Source: Chelatococcus sp. YT9
GTDB taxonomy: Bacteria > Pseudomonadota > Alphaproteobacteria > Rhizobiales > Beijerinckiaceae
Length of the DNA: 64,000 nucleotides
NCBI RefSeq assembly: GCF_018398315.1
Contig: NZ_JAHBRW010000003.1
Location: forward strand, 62,001 to 126,000
Direction of reading: 5' to 3'
Both the position numbers and the translations under genes were made by a program. Positions within the stretch are counted from its first letter, which is position 1. Each line of letters opens with the position of its first letter. Below are positions 8,930 to 17,680 of the stretch, piece after piece. Under the pieces are notes generated by a model, which worked only from the letters and a program-made list of their open reading frames with translations, was not told where the DNA came from and did no database searches.

Positions 8930-10289
8930 GAGCGGTCACTTTCGGAGAGATTGACGGAGGCGCCGGAGCCGTGGCTGTCGCCGGAGCGAACCGCATGTGC
9001 GGCCGCGCTCGCGCCGTGGCCCATATGTCCACCGCGTTTCATGCGCTGCGCCCAGGCGGGCGGCCCCTCTGCGGATGTGGTCGAGGAAGCACCGGTGGTG
9101 GCAGCGCCGGACGCGGGATCGGCATCGCCAAAGATGGAGCCGCCGGTGGCGGTAACCGATCCCCTGCGCCCCTCCGCGAAGCTGCTTTTGAGGCTATCGT
9201 TCGCGCGGCTGGCAGCGCGGCGAAGCGGTGACAGGGCAGCGTTGCCGGCGGCCGTCGCGACGCCACCCAGTCCTCCAGCAAGGCCGGCCTTCCCGGTCTT
9301 GTCGATGGCGCCGAGCTGATAGGCGCCAGAGACCGCGCCCGCGGTCGCGGTGCCACCCCTGACAGCAGCGGCGCCACCGGACAAAGCCGCAGCTCCTCCT
9401 CTGGCGGCCAGCATCGCGCCGCCGCCGGCGGCAAGGGCCGCACCACCAACAGCGAGCCCCGTGCCGGCGGCAGCGCCGGCGCCGAGCTGGGGACCGCCGC
9501 TGACCAAGCCGGACGCAATGCCGGGACCGAAGATACCGAGGCCAAGAAGCGAGAGGGCCGCGAGCACCACGGCCATGGCGTCGTCGATGGTCGGAGTCTG
9601 TCCGCCGAACCCGGAGGTGAACTGACTGAACAGCGTCGAGCCGATGCCGATGACGACGGCCAGCACAAGCACCTTGATCCCGCTGGAGATGACGTTGCCA
9701 AGCACGCGCTCGGCCATGAAGGCGGTCTTGCCGAACAGGCCGAAGGGATCAGGACGAAGCCCGCCAGCGTCGTCAGCTTGAATTCGATCAGCGTCACGAA
9801 GAGCTGGATGCTCAGAATGAAGAACGCGAGAATGACCAGCGCCCAGGCGAAGAGCAGGCAGGCGATCTGGATGAAGTTCTCGAAGAAGGCGATCCAGCCC
9901 ATCAGGTCGGAAATGGATTCGAGCAGCGGCCGCGCCGCATCGAGGCCCGTCTGCGCCACCTTTCCGGGACGCATCAGATCCTGCACGGAGAAACCCGTGC
10001 CGCTCGCCTTCAGCCCGAGGCCGGCGAAGCTGTCGAAGACGATTTTGGCGAGATTGTTCCAGTTGGAGATGAGGTAGGCGAAAACGCCGACGAACAGCGT
10101 CTTCTTCACCAGCCGAGCGATAATGTCCTCGTCGGCGCCCCAGCTCCAGAACAGCGCGGCCAGCGTCACGTCGATGACGATCAACGTGGAGGCGATGAAG
10201 CCAACCTCGCCACCGAGCAGGCCGAAGCCGGAATCGATGTAGCGGGTGAAGACCCCGAGGAAATTATCGATGACGCCGCTGCCGCCCAT
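8926..10289 (-). pseudogene. trbL: trbL, interrupted by a one-base frameshift (polytopic VirB6-like protein)
   Basis: The first part (from ATG at 10289) encodes TrbL membrane segments up to TTLAGFVLIP, after which the frame fails. The correct continuation (KTAFMAERVLGNVISSGIK) lies in the +1-related frame that runs to 8926. Restoring one base between ATCCC and TTCGG (minus strand, about 9742-9750) joins the halves as LIP-FGLFGKTAF and gives a protein of about 454 residues, the usual TrbL length. The tail is Gly/Ala-rich. TrbL is an essential inner-membrane pore component, so as written this element would be transfer-deficient, unless the lesion is a sequencing error. The stop overlaps trbF by ATGA. 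Confidence 0.88.
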
Positions 10290-10292
10290 GAT

Positions 10293-10583
10293 TCACCGCC
10301 CGTCCGTGGATCGTGTCGGAGCGGGCGTGAGCGCGCGGCCGAGAAAGCGATCGCGGGTCTGCGCCCAGACGCGCAGGCATTCGGCATTCTCGGCCGCCTT
10401 CTGGCCAAGCTGTTGGCACCGGCGCTGACCCTCGCGCAGAGGATCGAGGCCGAGCTCGACCGGGCGAACCGGCGATGACGGCTGCGATGGCTCACCCTTG
10501 CGGGTCAGCTCGATCACCGTCGCCGTGATGGCCACAGTGACGAACACCACAGCGCCCAGCCGGGCCAGCATCTTGCCGTCCAT
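10293..10583 (-). CDS. TrbK-alt, putative entry-exclusion protein
   Basis: A 96-residue protein with one N-terminal membrane segment (about residues 5-25, LARLGAVVFVTVAITATVIE) and a short periplasmic tail containing CQQLGQKAAENAEC. Small proteins of this type between trbJ and trbL in rhizobial elements are named TrbK-alt and are thought to block entry of the same element into a cell that already has it. It lies 3 bases before trbL and 9 after trbJ. The function is by family and position only. Confidence 0.75.
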   Translation of the reverse strand: MDGKMLARLGAVVFVTVAITATVIELTRKGEPSQPSSPVRPVELGLDPLREGQRRCQQLGQKAAENAECLRVWAQTRDRFLGRALTPAPTRSTDGR

Positions 10584-10592
10584 GGCCGTGCC

Positions 10593-11354
10593 TCAGTTAC
10601 CGTTGAACATCTGTACGTTGCCCGGCTGGTAGCCGCTGCCGGGCGTGAGGAAGCGGCGGCGCTGCTCGCGTCCCTGCGCGGCCGCCGCCGTGCGCTCGGC
10701 CTCCGTGAGCGCGCCGGCACGGCCATTGGCCGAGATCAGCGCAACCAGGTCGGAAAGCTGCTGCGACTGGAGGGCAAGCAGCTGGTTACCCGCCTGCGTC
10801 GCCTGCAACGCGCCGGTCGCCGACTGGCTCTGATCGACCAGGGTCGACATCTGCGTGCGGTTGGTGTCGATGTTGCCGACGACACCGGCCTGCACGCGCA
10901 TCGCATCCTGCAATCCGCCCACCGTGTTCTGCCAGCGTGAGCGGGCGTCAGTGACGAGCTGCTGATCCGTCGCCGACAACGAGACGCTGCCGTACTTTTG
11001 CTGGAACATCTTGTCGATCTGCTGGACGTTGAAGGCGATGTTCTGCGCCTGCTGCAGAAGCTGCTGCGTCCGCTGAACCGATTGCTGGATCTGCTGGAGC
11101 GCCGAGAACGGCAGGTTCGCGAGATTGCGCGCCTGATTGATCAGCATCTGCGCCTGGTTCTGCAGGCTGGTGATCTGGTTGGTGATCTGCTGGAGGGAGC
11201 GCGCCGCGGTGAGCACGTTCTGCGCATAGTTCGGGGGATCGAACACAATGAGAGCGTATGCTGGCGTGACGACGATCGGCGTGATCGCAAGCGGCGTTGC
11301 AAAGATCGTCGCGGCCAACAGAACGGCGCGCGAGCGGAACAGACCTGTGGTCAT
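10593..11354 (-). CDS. trbJ: Conjugal transfer protein TrbJ (VirB5-like)
   Basis: The 253-residue protein has a signal peptide (about residues 1-34, ending TPAYA) and a long glutamine-rich helical region (SLQQITNQITSLQNQAQ), typical of TrbJ/VirB5 proteins that sit at the pilus tip or cell surface. Its ATG overlaps the trbE stop by ATGA. It is followed by the TrbK-alt gene. Confidence 0.92.
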   Translation of the reverse strand: MTTGLFRSRAVLLAATIFATPLAITPIVVTPAYALIVFDPPNYAQNVLTAARSLQQITNQITSLQNQAQMLINQARNLANLPFSALQQIQQSVQRTQQLLQQAQNIAFNVQQIDKMFQQKYGSVSLSATDQQLVTDARSRWQNTVGGLQDAMRVQAGVVGNIDTNRTQMSTLVDQSQSATGALQATQAGNQLLALQSQQLSDLVALISANGRAGALTEAERTAAAAQGREQRRRFLTPGSGYQPGNVQMFNGN

Positions 11355-13807
11355 GACAGGACCTCCTTTTCGGTCGGGGTGATGAGCGTCGGGACGCTGG
11401 GGAGAAGATCGACAGCCCAGCTCACATCGCGTGCCCTGAACCAGGCGGCGAGGAATCCGTCGCGGCCATGCTCGGCGAGGATCTGCGCAATCAGAGTCTG
11501 GTCGGATTTGGCGGATGCGGCGCAGAGCGCCAGGCCGACTTCGGACAGGCCGAGCTCGAACAGTCGGTTTCCCCTGCGGCTCTGGCAGTAATAATCCCGC
11601 TTTGGCGTTGCCCGCGCGAGGATGTCGATCTGTCGGTCATTGAGACCAAACCGCCTGTAGATCGCCGTGATCTGCGGCTCGATCGCGCGCTCGTTCGGCA
11701 AGAGCAGCCGGGTCGGGCAGCTCTCGATGATGGCCGGCGCGATCGCCGAATTGTCGATGTCCGATAGCGATTGGGTGGCGAAGATGACGGAAGCGTTCTT
11801 TTTGCGCAGCGTTTTCAGCCATTCGCGGAGCTGGCCTGCGAAACCGTCGTCGTCCAGCGCAAGCCAGCCTTCGTCGATGATGAGCAGCGTCGGGCGGCCG
11901 TCGAACCGGTCCCCGATGCGGTGGAAGAGATAGGCGAGCACAGCTGGCGCAGCGCCTGTGCCCACAAGACCTTCGATCTCGAAGGCTTGCACGTCGGCGG
12001 TGCCAAGATGCTCGCTCTCGGCGTCGAGCAGGCGGCCATAGGGACCACCGACGCAGAACGGCCGCAAGGCTTGCTTGAGGTCGTTCGACTGCAGCAGCAC
12101 GCTGAAGCCTGTGATGGTGCGTTCATCGACGGGCGCGGATGCCAACGAGGTCAACGCCGTCCAGATGTGCTCCTTGGCTTCAGGCGTGACAGGCAGGCCC
12201 TCACGCAGAAGGATCGCCCCGATCCAGTCGGCCGCCCAAGCGCGTTCATAGGTGTCATGGATGCGCGCGAGTGGCTGAAGCGAGACGGAAGACTCCGAGC
12301 CTTCGGTCAGGCCGCCGCCGAGATCGTGCCAGTCGCCCTGCATGGCGAGCGCGGCAGCACGGATCGAGCCGCCGAAGTCGAAGGCGAAGATCTGGGCTTG
12401 GCTGTAGCGCCGGAACTGCAAGGCCATGAGTGCGAGCAGCACACTCTTGCCCGCGCCGGTCGGACCGACGACGAGCGTATGCCCGACGTCGCCGACATGG
12501 AGGGAAAACCGGAACGGGGTCGAGCCTTCCGTTCTGCCGTAAAGCAGCGGGGGTGCTTGGAAGTACTCGTCCCGTTCCGGCCCCGCCCACACGGCGCTCA
12601 GCGGGATCATGTGGGCGAGATTGAGCGTCGAGATCGGTGGCTGGCGGACATTGGCGTAGGCATGGCCGGGCAGCGAGCCGAGCCAGGCGTCCACGGCATT
12701 GACCGTCTCGACCATGGCGGTGAAGTCGCGACCCTGGATGACCTTCTCGACCAGCCGCAGCTTCTCATCGGCGAGACGTGGATCAGCGTCCCACACGGTG
12801 ATGGTCGCGGTGACATAGGCCATGCCGGCGACATCCGCGCCGAGTTCCTGCAAGGCCAAGTCGGCGTCGGCGGCCTTGTTCGCGGCGTCCGTATCCACGA
12901 GCACGGATTGCTCGTTGGTCATCACCTCTTTCAGGATCGCCGCGATCGACTTGCGTTTGGCGAACCACTGCCGCCTGATTTTTGTTAGCAGCCGGGTCGC
13001 ATCGGTCTTGTCGAGCAGGATCGCGCGGGTGCTCCAGCGATAGGGAAACGCCAGCCGATTAAGATCGTCGAGCAGGCCTGGTGTCGTCGCCGTCGGGAAA
13101 CCGACGATGGTGAGGATGCGGAGGTGCTGCTCGCCAAGACGCGGCTCGAGCCCGCCGGTGAGCGGCTGATCGGCAAGCAGCGCGTCGAGATAGATCGGCG
13201 TCTCGGGAATGCGGATGCGATGACGTTTCGTTGAAACCGTCGAATGCAGGTAGGTCAGTGTCTCAGCGTCATCGAGCCAGGCGCATTCCGGCATGAAACC
13301 GTCGAGCAGCGCGAGAACGCGATCGGTCCGATCGGTGAAGGCGCGCAGGATCTCGTGCGGATCGACGCCCGACCGCTCGCGGCCCTCATAGAGCCAGGCT
13401 TCGGTGCGCGCGGCTTCCTCGGCCGGCGGCAGATAGAGGAAGGTGAGGAAGTAGCTCGACTCAAAATGCGCGCCGGCTTCCTCGAAATCGGCCTTGCGTT
13501 CGGCGTCGACCATGGCGGACGCCTGATCGGGAAAGGTGCTGTCGGGATAGGTCGAGGCCGCGTGGCGCTGCGCCTCGACGAAGATCGCCCAGCCGGAACC
13601 GAGGCGGCGGAAGGCATTGTTGATGCGGCCGGCGACGGCGACCAGTTCTGCCGCAACAGCGGAATCAAGATCGGGACCGCGGAAGCGCGCGCTGCGCTGG
13701 AAGCTGCCATCCTTGTTGAGGACGACGCCTTCGCCGATGAGCGCCGCCCAGGGTAGATAATCGGCGAGGCGCGACGCAGTGCGGCGGTATTCGGCAAGGT
13801 GCATCAT
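11351..13807 (-). CDS. trbE: Conjugal transfer ATPase TrbE (VirB4-like)
   Basis: The preferred start is the ATG at 13807 (MMHLAEYRR), 11 bases after the trbD stop, giving 818 residues; an earlier in-frame start would overlap trbD. The CagE/TrbE N-terminal domain is followed by an ATPase domain with Walker A GPTGAGKS at about residues 448-455 and Walker B LLIIDE at about 640. VirB4-type ATPases power assembly and substrate transfer at the inner membrane. The protein is full length. Confidence 0.95.
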   Translation of the reverse strand: MMHLAEYRRTASRLADYLPWAALIGEGVVLNKDGSFQRSARFRGPDLDSAVAAELVAVAGRINNAFRRLGSGWAIFVEAQRHAASTYPDSTFPDQASAMVDAERKADFEEAGAHFESSYFLTFLYLPPAEEAARTEAWLYEGRERSGVDPHEILRAFTDRTDRVLALLDGFMPECAWLDDAETLTYLHSTVSTKRHRIRIPETPIYLDALLADQPLTGGLEPRLGEQHLRILTIVGFPTATTPGLLDDLNRLAFPYRWSTRAILLDKTDATRLLTKIRRQWFAKRKSIAAILKEVMTNEQSVLVDTDAANKAADADLALQELGADVAGMAYVTATITVWDADPRLADEKLRLVEKVIQGRDFTAMVETVNAVDAWLGSLPGHAYANVRQPPISTLNLAHMIPLSAVWAGPERDEYFQAPPLLYGRTEGSTPFRFSLHVGDVGHTLVVGPTGAGKSVLLALMALQFRRYSQAQIFAFDFGGSIRAAALAMQGDWHDLGGGLTEGSESSVSLQPLARIHDTYERAWAADWIGAILLREGLPVTPEAKEHIWTALTSLASAPVDERTITGFSVLLQSNDLKQALRPFCVGGPYGRLLDAESEHLGTADVQAFEIEGLVGTGAAPAVLAYLFHRIGDRFDGRPTLLIIDEGWLALDDDGFAGQLREWLKTLRKKNASVIFATQSLSDIDNSAIAPAIIESCPTRLLLPNERAIEPQITAIYRRFGLNDRQIDILARATPKRDYYCQSRRGNRLFELGLSEVGLALCAASAKSDQTLIAQILAEHGRDGFLAAWFRARDVSWAVDLLPSVPTLITPTEKEVLS

Positions 13808-13817
13808 GGGCGCGCGC

Positions 13818-14099
13818 TCACACCGCCAGATGGCCGGGGATGCGCAGGTGCCGGCGCCCGACCTCCACGAACAACGGATCGCGTCGCGCCGACCAAACCG
13901 CCGCAAAATGGCCGATCGCCCAGATCACGAGCCCGAGCAGCCAAAGCCGCAGGCCGAGGCCGACCGCGCCGGCGATCGTGCCGTTCATGATGGCGATGGA
14001 GCGCGGAGCGCCGCCGAGCAGAATGTGCTCGGTCAGCGCGCGATGCACCGGCACTGTGGAGCCTGGCACGGCGTCGAGCTGTTCGAAGGCAGCCGCCAT
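13818..14099 (-). CDS. trbD: Conjugal transfer protein TrbD (VirB3-like)
   Basis: The 93-residue protein has the TrbD N-terminal signature (VPVHRALTEHILLGGAPR) and two close hydrophobic segments between residues 37 and 70. It is a small inner-membrane component that partners with TrbE. Its start codon shares a base with the trbC stop. Confidence 0.92.
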   Translation of the reverse strand: MAAAFEQLDAVPGSTVPVHRALTEHILLGGAPRSIAIMNGTIAGAVGLGLRLWLLGLVIWAIGHFAAVWSARRDPLFVEVGRRHLRIPGHLAV

Positions 14100-14431
14100 C
14101 AGATCAGCGCCCCGCCGCCGAACGAGAAGAACGACAGGAAGAAGCTCGATGCCGCGAAGGCGATCGACAGGCCGAAGACGATCTGGATCAGGCGCCGGAA
14201 GCCGCCAGACGTATCACCGAACGCCAGCGTGAGACCGGTGACGATGATGATGATCACGGCGATGATCTTGGAGACCGGTCCCTCGATCGACTGGAGGATT
14301 TTTTCGAGCGGCTGTTCCCACGGCATGGACGAGCCGGAGGCGTGAGCGGCCGGAGCGAGCATGATGCTGATGGCGAGCGTGGTGGCGGCAGTCGCGGTAG
14401 CGCGATAACCGCGCGAAAGTATGCGGATCAT
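14099..14431 (-). CDS. trbC: Conjugal transfer prepilin TrbC (VirB2-like)
   Basis: The ATG at 14431 overlaps the trbB stop by ATGA and gives 110 residues ([20 protein letters not shown]). A signal peptide ends at about residue 31 (APAAHA), followed by two transmembrane helices, as expected for the pilin subunit. A longer open frame exists upstream but lies within trbB and is rejected. Confidence 0.92.
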   Translation of the reverse strand: MIRILSRGYRATATAATTLAISIMLAPAAHASGSSMPWEQPLEKILQSIEGPVSKIIAVIIIIVTGLTLAFGDTSGGFRRLIQIVFGLSIAFAASSFFLSFFSFGGGALI

Positions 14432-15408
14432 GCTGGCTCTCCTGTGTTTGTTGAGACGAGGTTGATGCGATAGTCGCCGTCGGCTCCCAGACCTTCGACG
14501 CGCGCGAGCTCGGTAAGCCGTCGCCGCGATCCGCGGCCGGACAGCACAGCGACGAGATCGATGGTCTCGGCGATCAGCGCGCGCGGGACGGTGACGACGG
14601 CTTCCTGGATAAGCTGCTCGAGACGGCGCAACGCGCCGATCGCGCTGCCGGCATGGATGGTGCCAATCCCGCCAGGATGGCCGGTGCCCCATGCCTTCAA
14701 GAGGTCGAGCGCTTCGCTGCCACGAACCTCGCCGATGGGAATGCGGTCGGGGCGCAGGCGCAGCGAGGAGCGGACCAGATCGGAGAGTGTAGCGACGCCG
14801 TCCTTGGTGCGCATCGCCACGAGGTTTGGCGCGGCGCATTGCAGCTCGCGCGTGTCCTCGATGATGACGACGCGATCGGCGCCTTTCGCCACTTCAGCCA
14901 GGAGCGCATTCGTCAGCGTGGTTTTACCGGTGGAGGTCCCGCCAGCGACAAGGATGTTCGCGCGGGACGCGACGGCCGCGCGTAGGGCCACAGCCTGATC
15001 GTCGGTCATGATGCCGGCGGCCACATAGTCGTCGAGCGTGAACACGGCGACGGCGGGCTTGCGGATCGCGAAGGTCGGTGCTGCGACCACGGGCGGCAGC
15101 AGCCCCTCGAAGCGTTCGCCGGTTTCGGGCAGCTCGGCCGAGACGCGCGGTCGGCGCGCATGCACCTCGGCGCCGACATGATGCGCGACCAGGCGTACGA
15201 TCCGCTCGCCATCGGCGGCCGACATCGTCTCGCCCGTGTCGGCCAGGCCCTCCGACAGCCGCTCCACCCAGATGCGGCCGTCGGGATTCAACATCACCTC
15301 GACCACGGCCGGCTCTTCCAGCAGCCGGGCAATGGCAGCGCCGAGCGCCGTGCGCAGCATTCGCGCGCCGCGCTGGCTCGCTTCCTGCCTGTGGTGAGTG
15401 GACGACAT
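14428..15408 (-). CDS. trbB: Conjugal transfer ATPase TrbB (VirB11-like)
   Basis: The 326-residue protein is a VirB11/PilT-type hexameric ATPase with Walker A GGTSTGKT at residues 156-163, an Asp box ([12 protein letters not shown]), and the conserved [15 protein letters not shown] and [11 protein letters not shown] segments. It drives pilus assembly and substrate transfer from the cytoplasmic side. It is the first gene of the trb operon. In related elements copG lies directly upstream; here a cargo gene separates them. Confidence 0.95.
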   Translation of the reverse strand: MSSTHHRQEASQRGARMLRTALGAAIARLLEEPAVVEVMLNPDGRIWVERLSEGLADTGETMSAADGERIVRLVAHHVGAEVHARRPRVSAELPETGERFEGLLPPVVAAPTFAIRKPAVAVFTLDDYVAAGIMTDDQAVALRAAVASRANILVAGGTSTGKTTLTNALLAEVAKGADRVVIIEDTRELQCAAPNLVAMRTKDGVATLSDLVRSSLRLRPDRIPIGEVRGSEALDLLKAWGTGHPGGIGTIHAGSAIGALRRLEQLIQEAVVTVPRALIAETIDLVAVLSGRGSRRRLTELARVEGLGADGDYRINLVSTNTGEPA

Positions 15409-15917
15409 TCCGACCCCGTTTGCGACGGGGCCTCAACAAGTCATTCCCCGAGTGGGTGACTAAAAGAGCCTTGGATCAGACGCGTTCAACAAAGTTCTGT
15501 CGTAGTAGGGACATGGCGTGCAAATACAGGAGAACGGCGGCATCGCTTTGGTCTTGCTCCATGGAAGTCACCACCTTGATTGCTGCGGCTCGTCATGATT
15601 CGATCTCGTCAAAGGTGGCTTGCAATTTGGCCACCGAGGATAAAGTCGATCAGCGTGATTTCAGCGGGCGGTTTCGACCCCCTAGCGGACATGGGGAGCT
15701 ACTTCGAACAAAGATGTAAGCTGCCGCTCCACATCCCAATCCAATGGCAGTTCTTCGGGGCTATCATTCCAGGTTGGCGTACCTTTGCTTCTATAGGCAC
15801 TAAGCGATTCAAAGATGGTGCTTTTTGCCTTTCCAGATGCGAAAGGAATATCGTCAAGGCCCGGCTCCGCTAGGGCCGCATGACCAGCGCGATGCGCGAA
15901 ACACGAACGGTACAGGA
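15409..15917. other. Non-coding stretch between trbB and the cargo gene
   Basis: About 500 bases without a supportable gene; short frames here show no recognisable protein features. It must contain the trbB promoter (minus strand) and that of the cargo gene (plus strand). Its base composition shifts from GC-rich near trbB to clearly lower GC beyond about 15460, which marks the likely left limit of the inserted cargo segment. Confidence 0.5.
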
Positions 15918-17081
15918 ATGTTGGACTTGTTTACTCCGCGATTCCGGGAGGAAAAACTCCACAATCACTTTCGTCTCATCTCGGCCGACCCTGAATACGC
16001 AAAGGTCCAGCCTATCATTCAAAACTGGGCGACTGGCCTGCTGGATCGAAGGGGAGAGAGCCAGAAATTCATCAACGAATTTCAAACGACGTTCAATTCC
16101 TCAATATGGGAAATCTATCTGAACAGAGCGCTGATTGATTTGGGATGCAGAGTCGACTTTTCAAAGTCAGCGCCGGATTTCTTCGTCCGAGGACCCGGAA
16201 ATTGCGAGTTCAACATAGAGGCCGTCGTCTCTGATCAGCCTTCGACCGCGAAGCAGCAGAAGATCTTTAACGAGCAAGATTTCAAAACCCGTGGTGCGCT
16301 GAAACTTGCTGGAAAGATCGGGGACAAGCAGGATCTTTACCGCGGAAGCAATGGAAAGAAGCACCCGTATTCCTCGATGAGCCACGTGTGCAGCCGGCCA
16401 TTTGTCATTGCAATCGCCCCCTTTGATAGCGATCTCTCGCTCACTCAAAACAACGAACTCATCAACATGGTCCTTTTTGGCTTGGCGCCGCCTGTGCTCG
16501 AAGGGCCAGACCTAAGAAAGCAAGGCAAGATAACCTCTCTCCTGACGCCTTCGGGTGCGCCGGTTGAGTTGGGAATTTTCACGAACGATTCGTTCAAAGA
16601 GATCAGCGCCGTTTTCTTTTCTACGGTCGGGACCTTTGGAAAAGCAGTCGTTGAAAGTAAGATTGATAGGCTCATCCGGGCGACCCGTTACAGGGTAATC
16701 GACAAGGACAGGATTGCGCCCGGTTCGGAACTCTGGCGAGTCGGGACGCACCGGTTTCAGGTCGCCGCGCTGAACTACCTCCTCACGCAACGACGAGAGA
16801 GCGAACATCAGATCGGCGGTGCAGATATCCTTATCCAGCACTCATCGTTTCATCGTGAAACCCATCTGGATGGGCTTCAGGTCTATTTCAATCCGTATGC
16901 AGAGGTGCCGTTTGACCCCAAATTCCCATGGCCCGCAGAAATCGCTCTCAACTACTATGACGTCGAAAGCGGTGAGCACATCCAAGCGCATCCTGACGGC
17001 GCGCTCGTTTCAAGGCAGGTTTATGAAATAACCCCCGAATACATTCGGCTTCTGCTCGGCAGTTACGGCTTTCTTCGATGA
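15918..17081 (+). CDS. Uncharacterised cargo protein, possible PD-(D/E)XK nuclease fold
   Basis: I chose the ATG at 15918 (MLDLFTPRF; 387 residues) because the upstream frame looks non-coding. I do not recognise a named family. Residues about 60-105 show a conserved-looking block: WEIYLNRALIDLGCRVDF, then APDFFV, then FNIEAVV. An acidic helix residue, a PD motif and a following acidic-x-x strand are the arrangement of PD-(D/E)XK nucleases, although the usual lysine is not obvious. The gene is on the opposite strand to the transfer genes, is noticeably lower in GC, and sits between copG and trbB. These point to recently acquired cargo; a defence role is a guess. Confidence 0.6.
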   Translation: MLDLFTPRFREEKLHNHFRLISADPEYAKVQPIIQNWATGLLDRRGESQKFINEFQTTFNSSIWEIYLNRALIDLGCRVDFSKSAPDFFVRGPGNCEFNIEAVVSDQPSTAKQQKIFNEQDFKTRGALKLAGKIGDKQDLYRGSNGKKHPYSSMSHVCSRPFVIAIAPFDSDLSLTQNNELINMVLFGLAPPVLEGPDLRKQGKITSLLTPSGAPVELGIFTNDSFKEISAVFFSTVGTFGKAVVESKIDRLIRATRYRVIDKDRIAPGSELWRVGTHRFQVAALNYLLTQRRESEHQIGGADILIQHSSFHRETHLDGLQVYFNPYAEVPFDPKFPWPAEIALNYYDVESGEHIQAHPDGALVSRQVYEITPEYIRLLLGSYGFLR

Positions 17082-17239
17082 TTGTTAGCCCGGTTGGGAG
17101 GCTTAAAAATAGATTCCTATGTCCGCATCCTGAGGTCTGCACTCAAGAGCGGACTGACGGCAACCCACCCGTTCCCGACATCCAGGATGTTACGAGCGTG
17201 AACCACGATCACCACGCAAGGCAATGTCGCTGCCGAACG

Positions 17240-17677
17240 TCATTGATCGAAGGCCTGCTCACCCGGAACATCTTCGGGAACCTCCTGACGGAGCTTCGGC
17301 CCTTTGGCGAGCCGCCGTCCTAGCGCGGTTATGAAGGCTTCATAGCGCTCGTTCGCCTTGGCGCGCGCTGCCTGCGCGGCGGGCTCTGGCAAGGCCGGCG
17401 TCGTGGTCACCCAGAATCGGACGAATACGGCCAGCGTCTCGACCGCGATGCCCATGTCCCGTTCAAGCCGCATCATGCGCCGATCGAGCTGGTCGAGACG
17501 TTTGCCGATAGCGGCCTCGCGCCGCTCTGCTGCGTCCGGAGACAGGAAGGACGCAATAGCGGCTTCGGCGATCATGGACTGTGACTGGCTCCGTCGTGCG
17601 GCGTAGTCGGCGAGCATCGTCATGAGGTCCGGATCGACATAGACTGAGACCTTCGTCTTCTTGCCTCTGACAGCCAT
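17240..17677 (-). CDS. Ribbon-helix-helix (CopG-type) protein next to traG
   Basis: The 145-residue protein starts with a CopG/Arc-type strand and helices (KTKVSVYVDPDLMTMLADYA) and continues with a helical region. A gene of this type always follows traG in this class of ICE; it may bind near oriT or regulate transfer genes. It lies 4 bases after traG. In the usual layout trbB follows directly, so the 1.8-kb gap to trbB is the inserted cargo. Confidence 0.82.
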   Translation of the reverse strand: MAVRGKKTKVSVYVDPDLMTMLADYAARRSQSQSMIAEAAIASFLSPDAAERREAAIGKRLDQLDRRMMRLERDMGIAVETLAVFVRFWVTTTPALPEPAAQAARAKANERYEAFITALGRRLAKGPKLRQEVPEDVPGEQAFDQ

Positions 17678-17680
17678 GGC

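Noticed and set aside
7236-9032. A 598-residue version of TrbG
   Set aside because: The first 260 residues would be read out of frame through trbF. The ATGA overlap at 8240-8243 sets the real start.
15580-15873. A 97-codon plus-strand frame upstream of the cargo gene
   Set aside because: No recognisable features; it overlaps a different frame that leads into the cargo gene, and codon composition is not protein-like.
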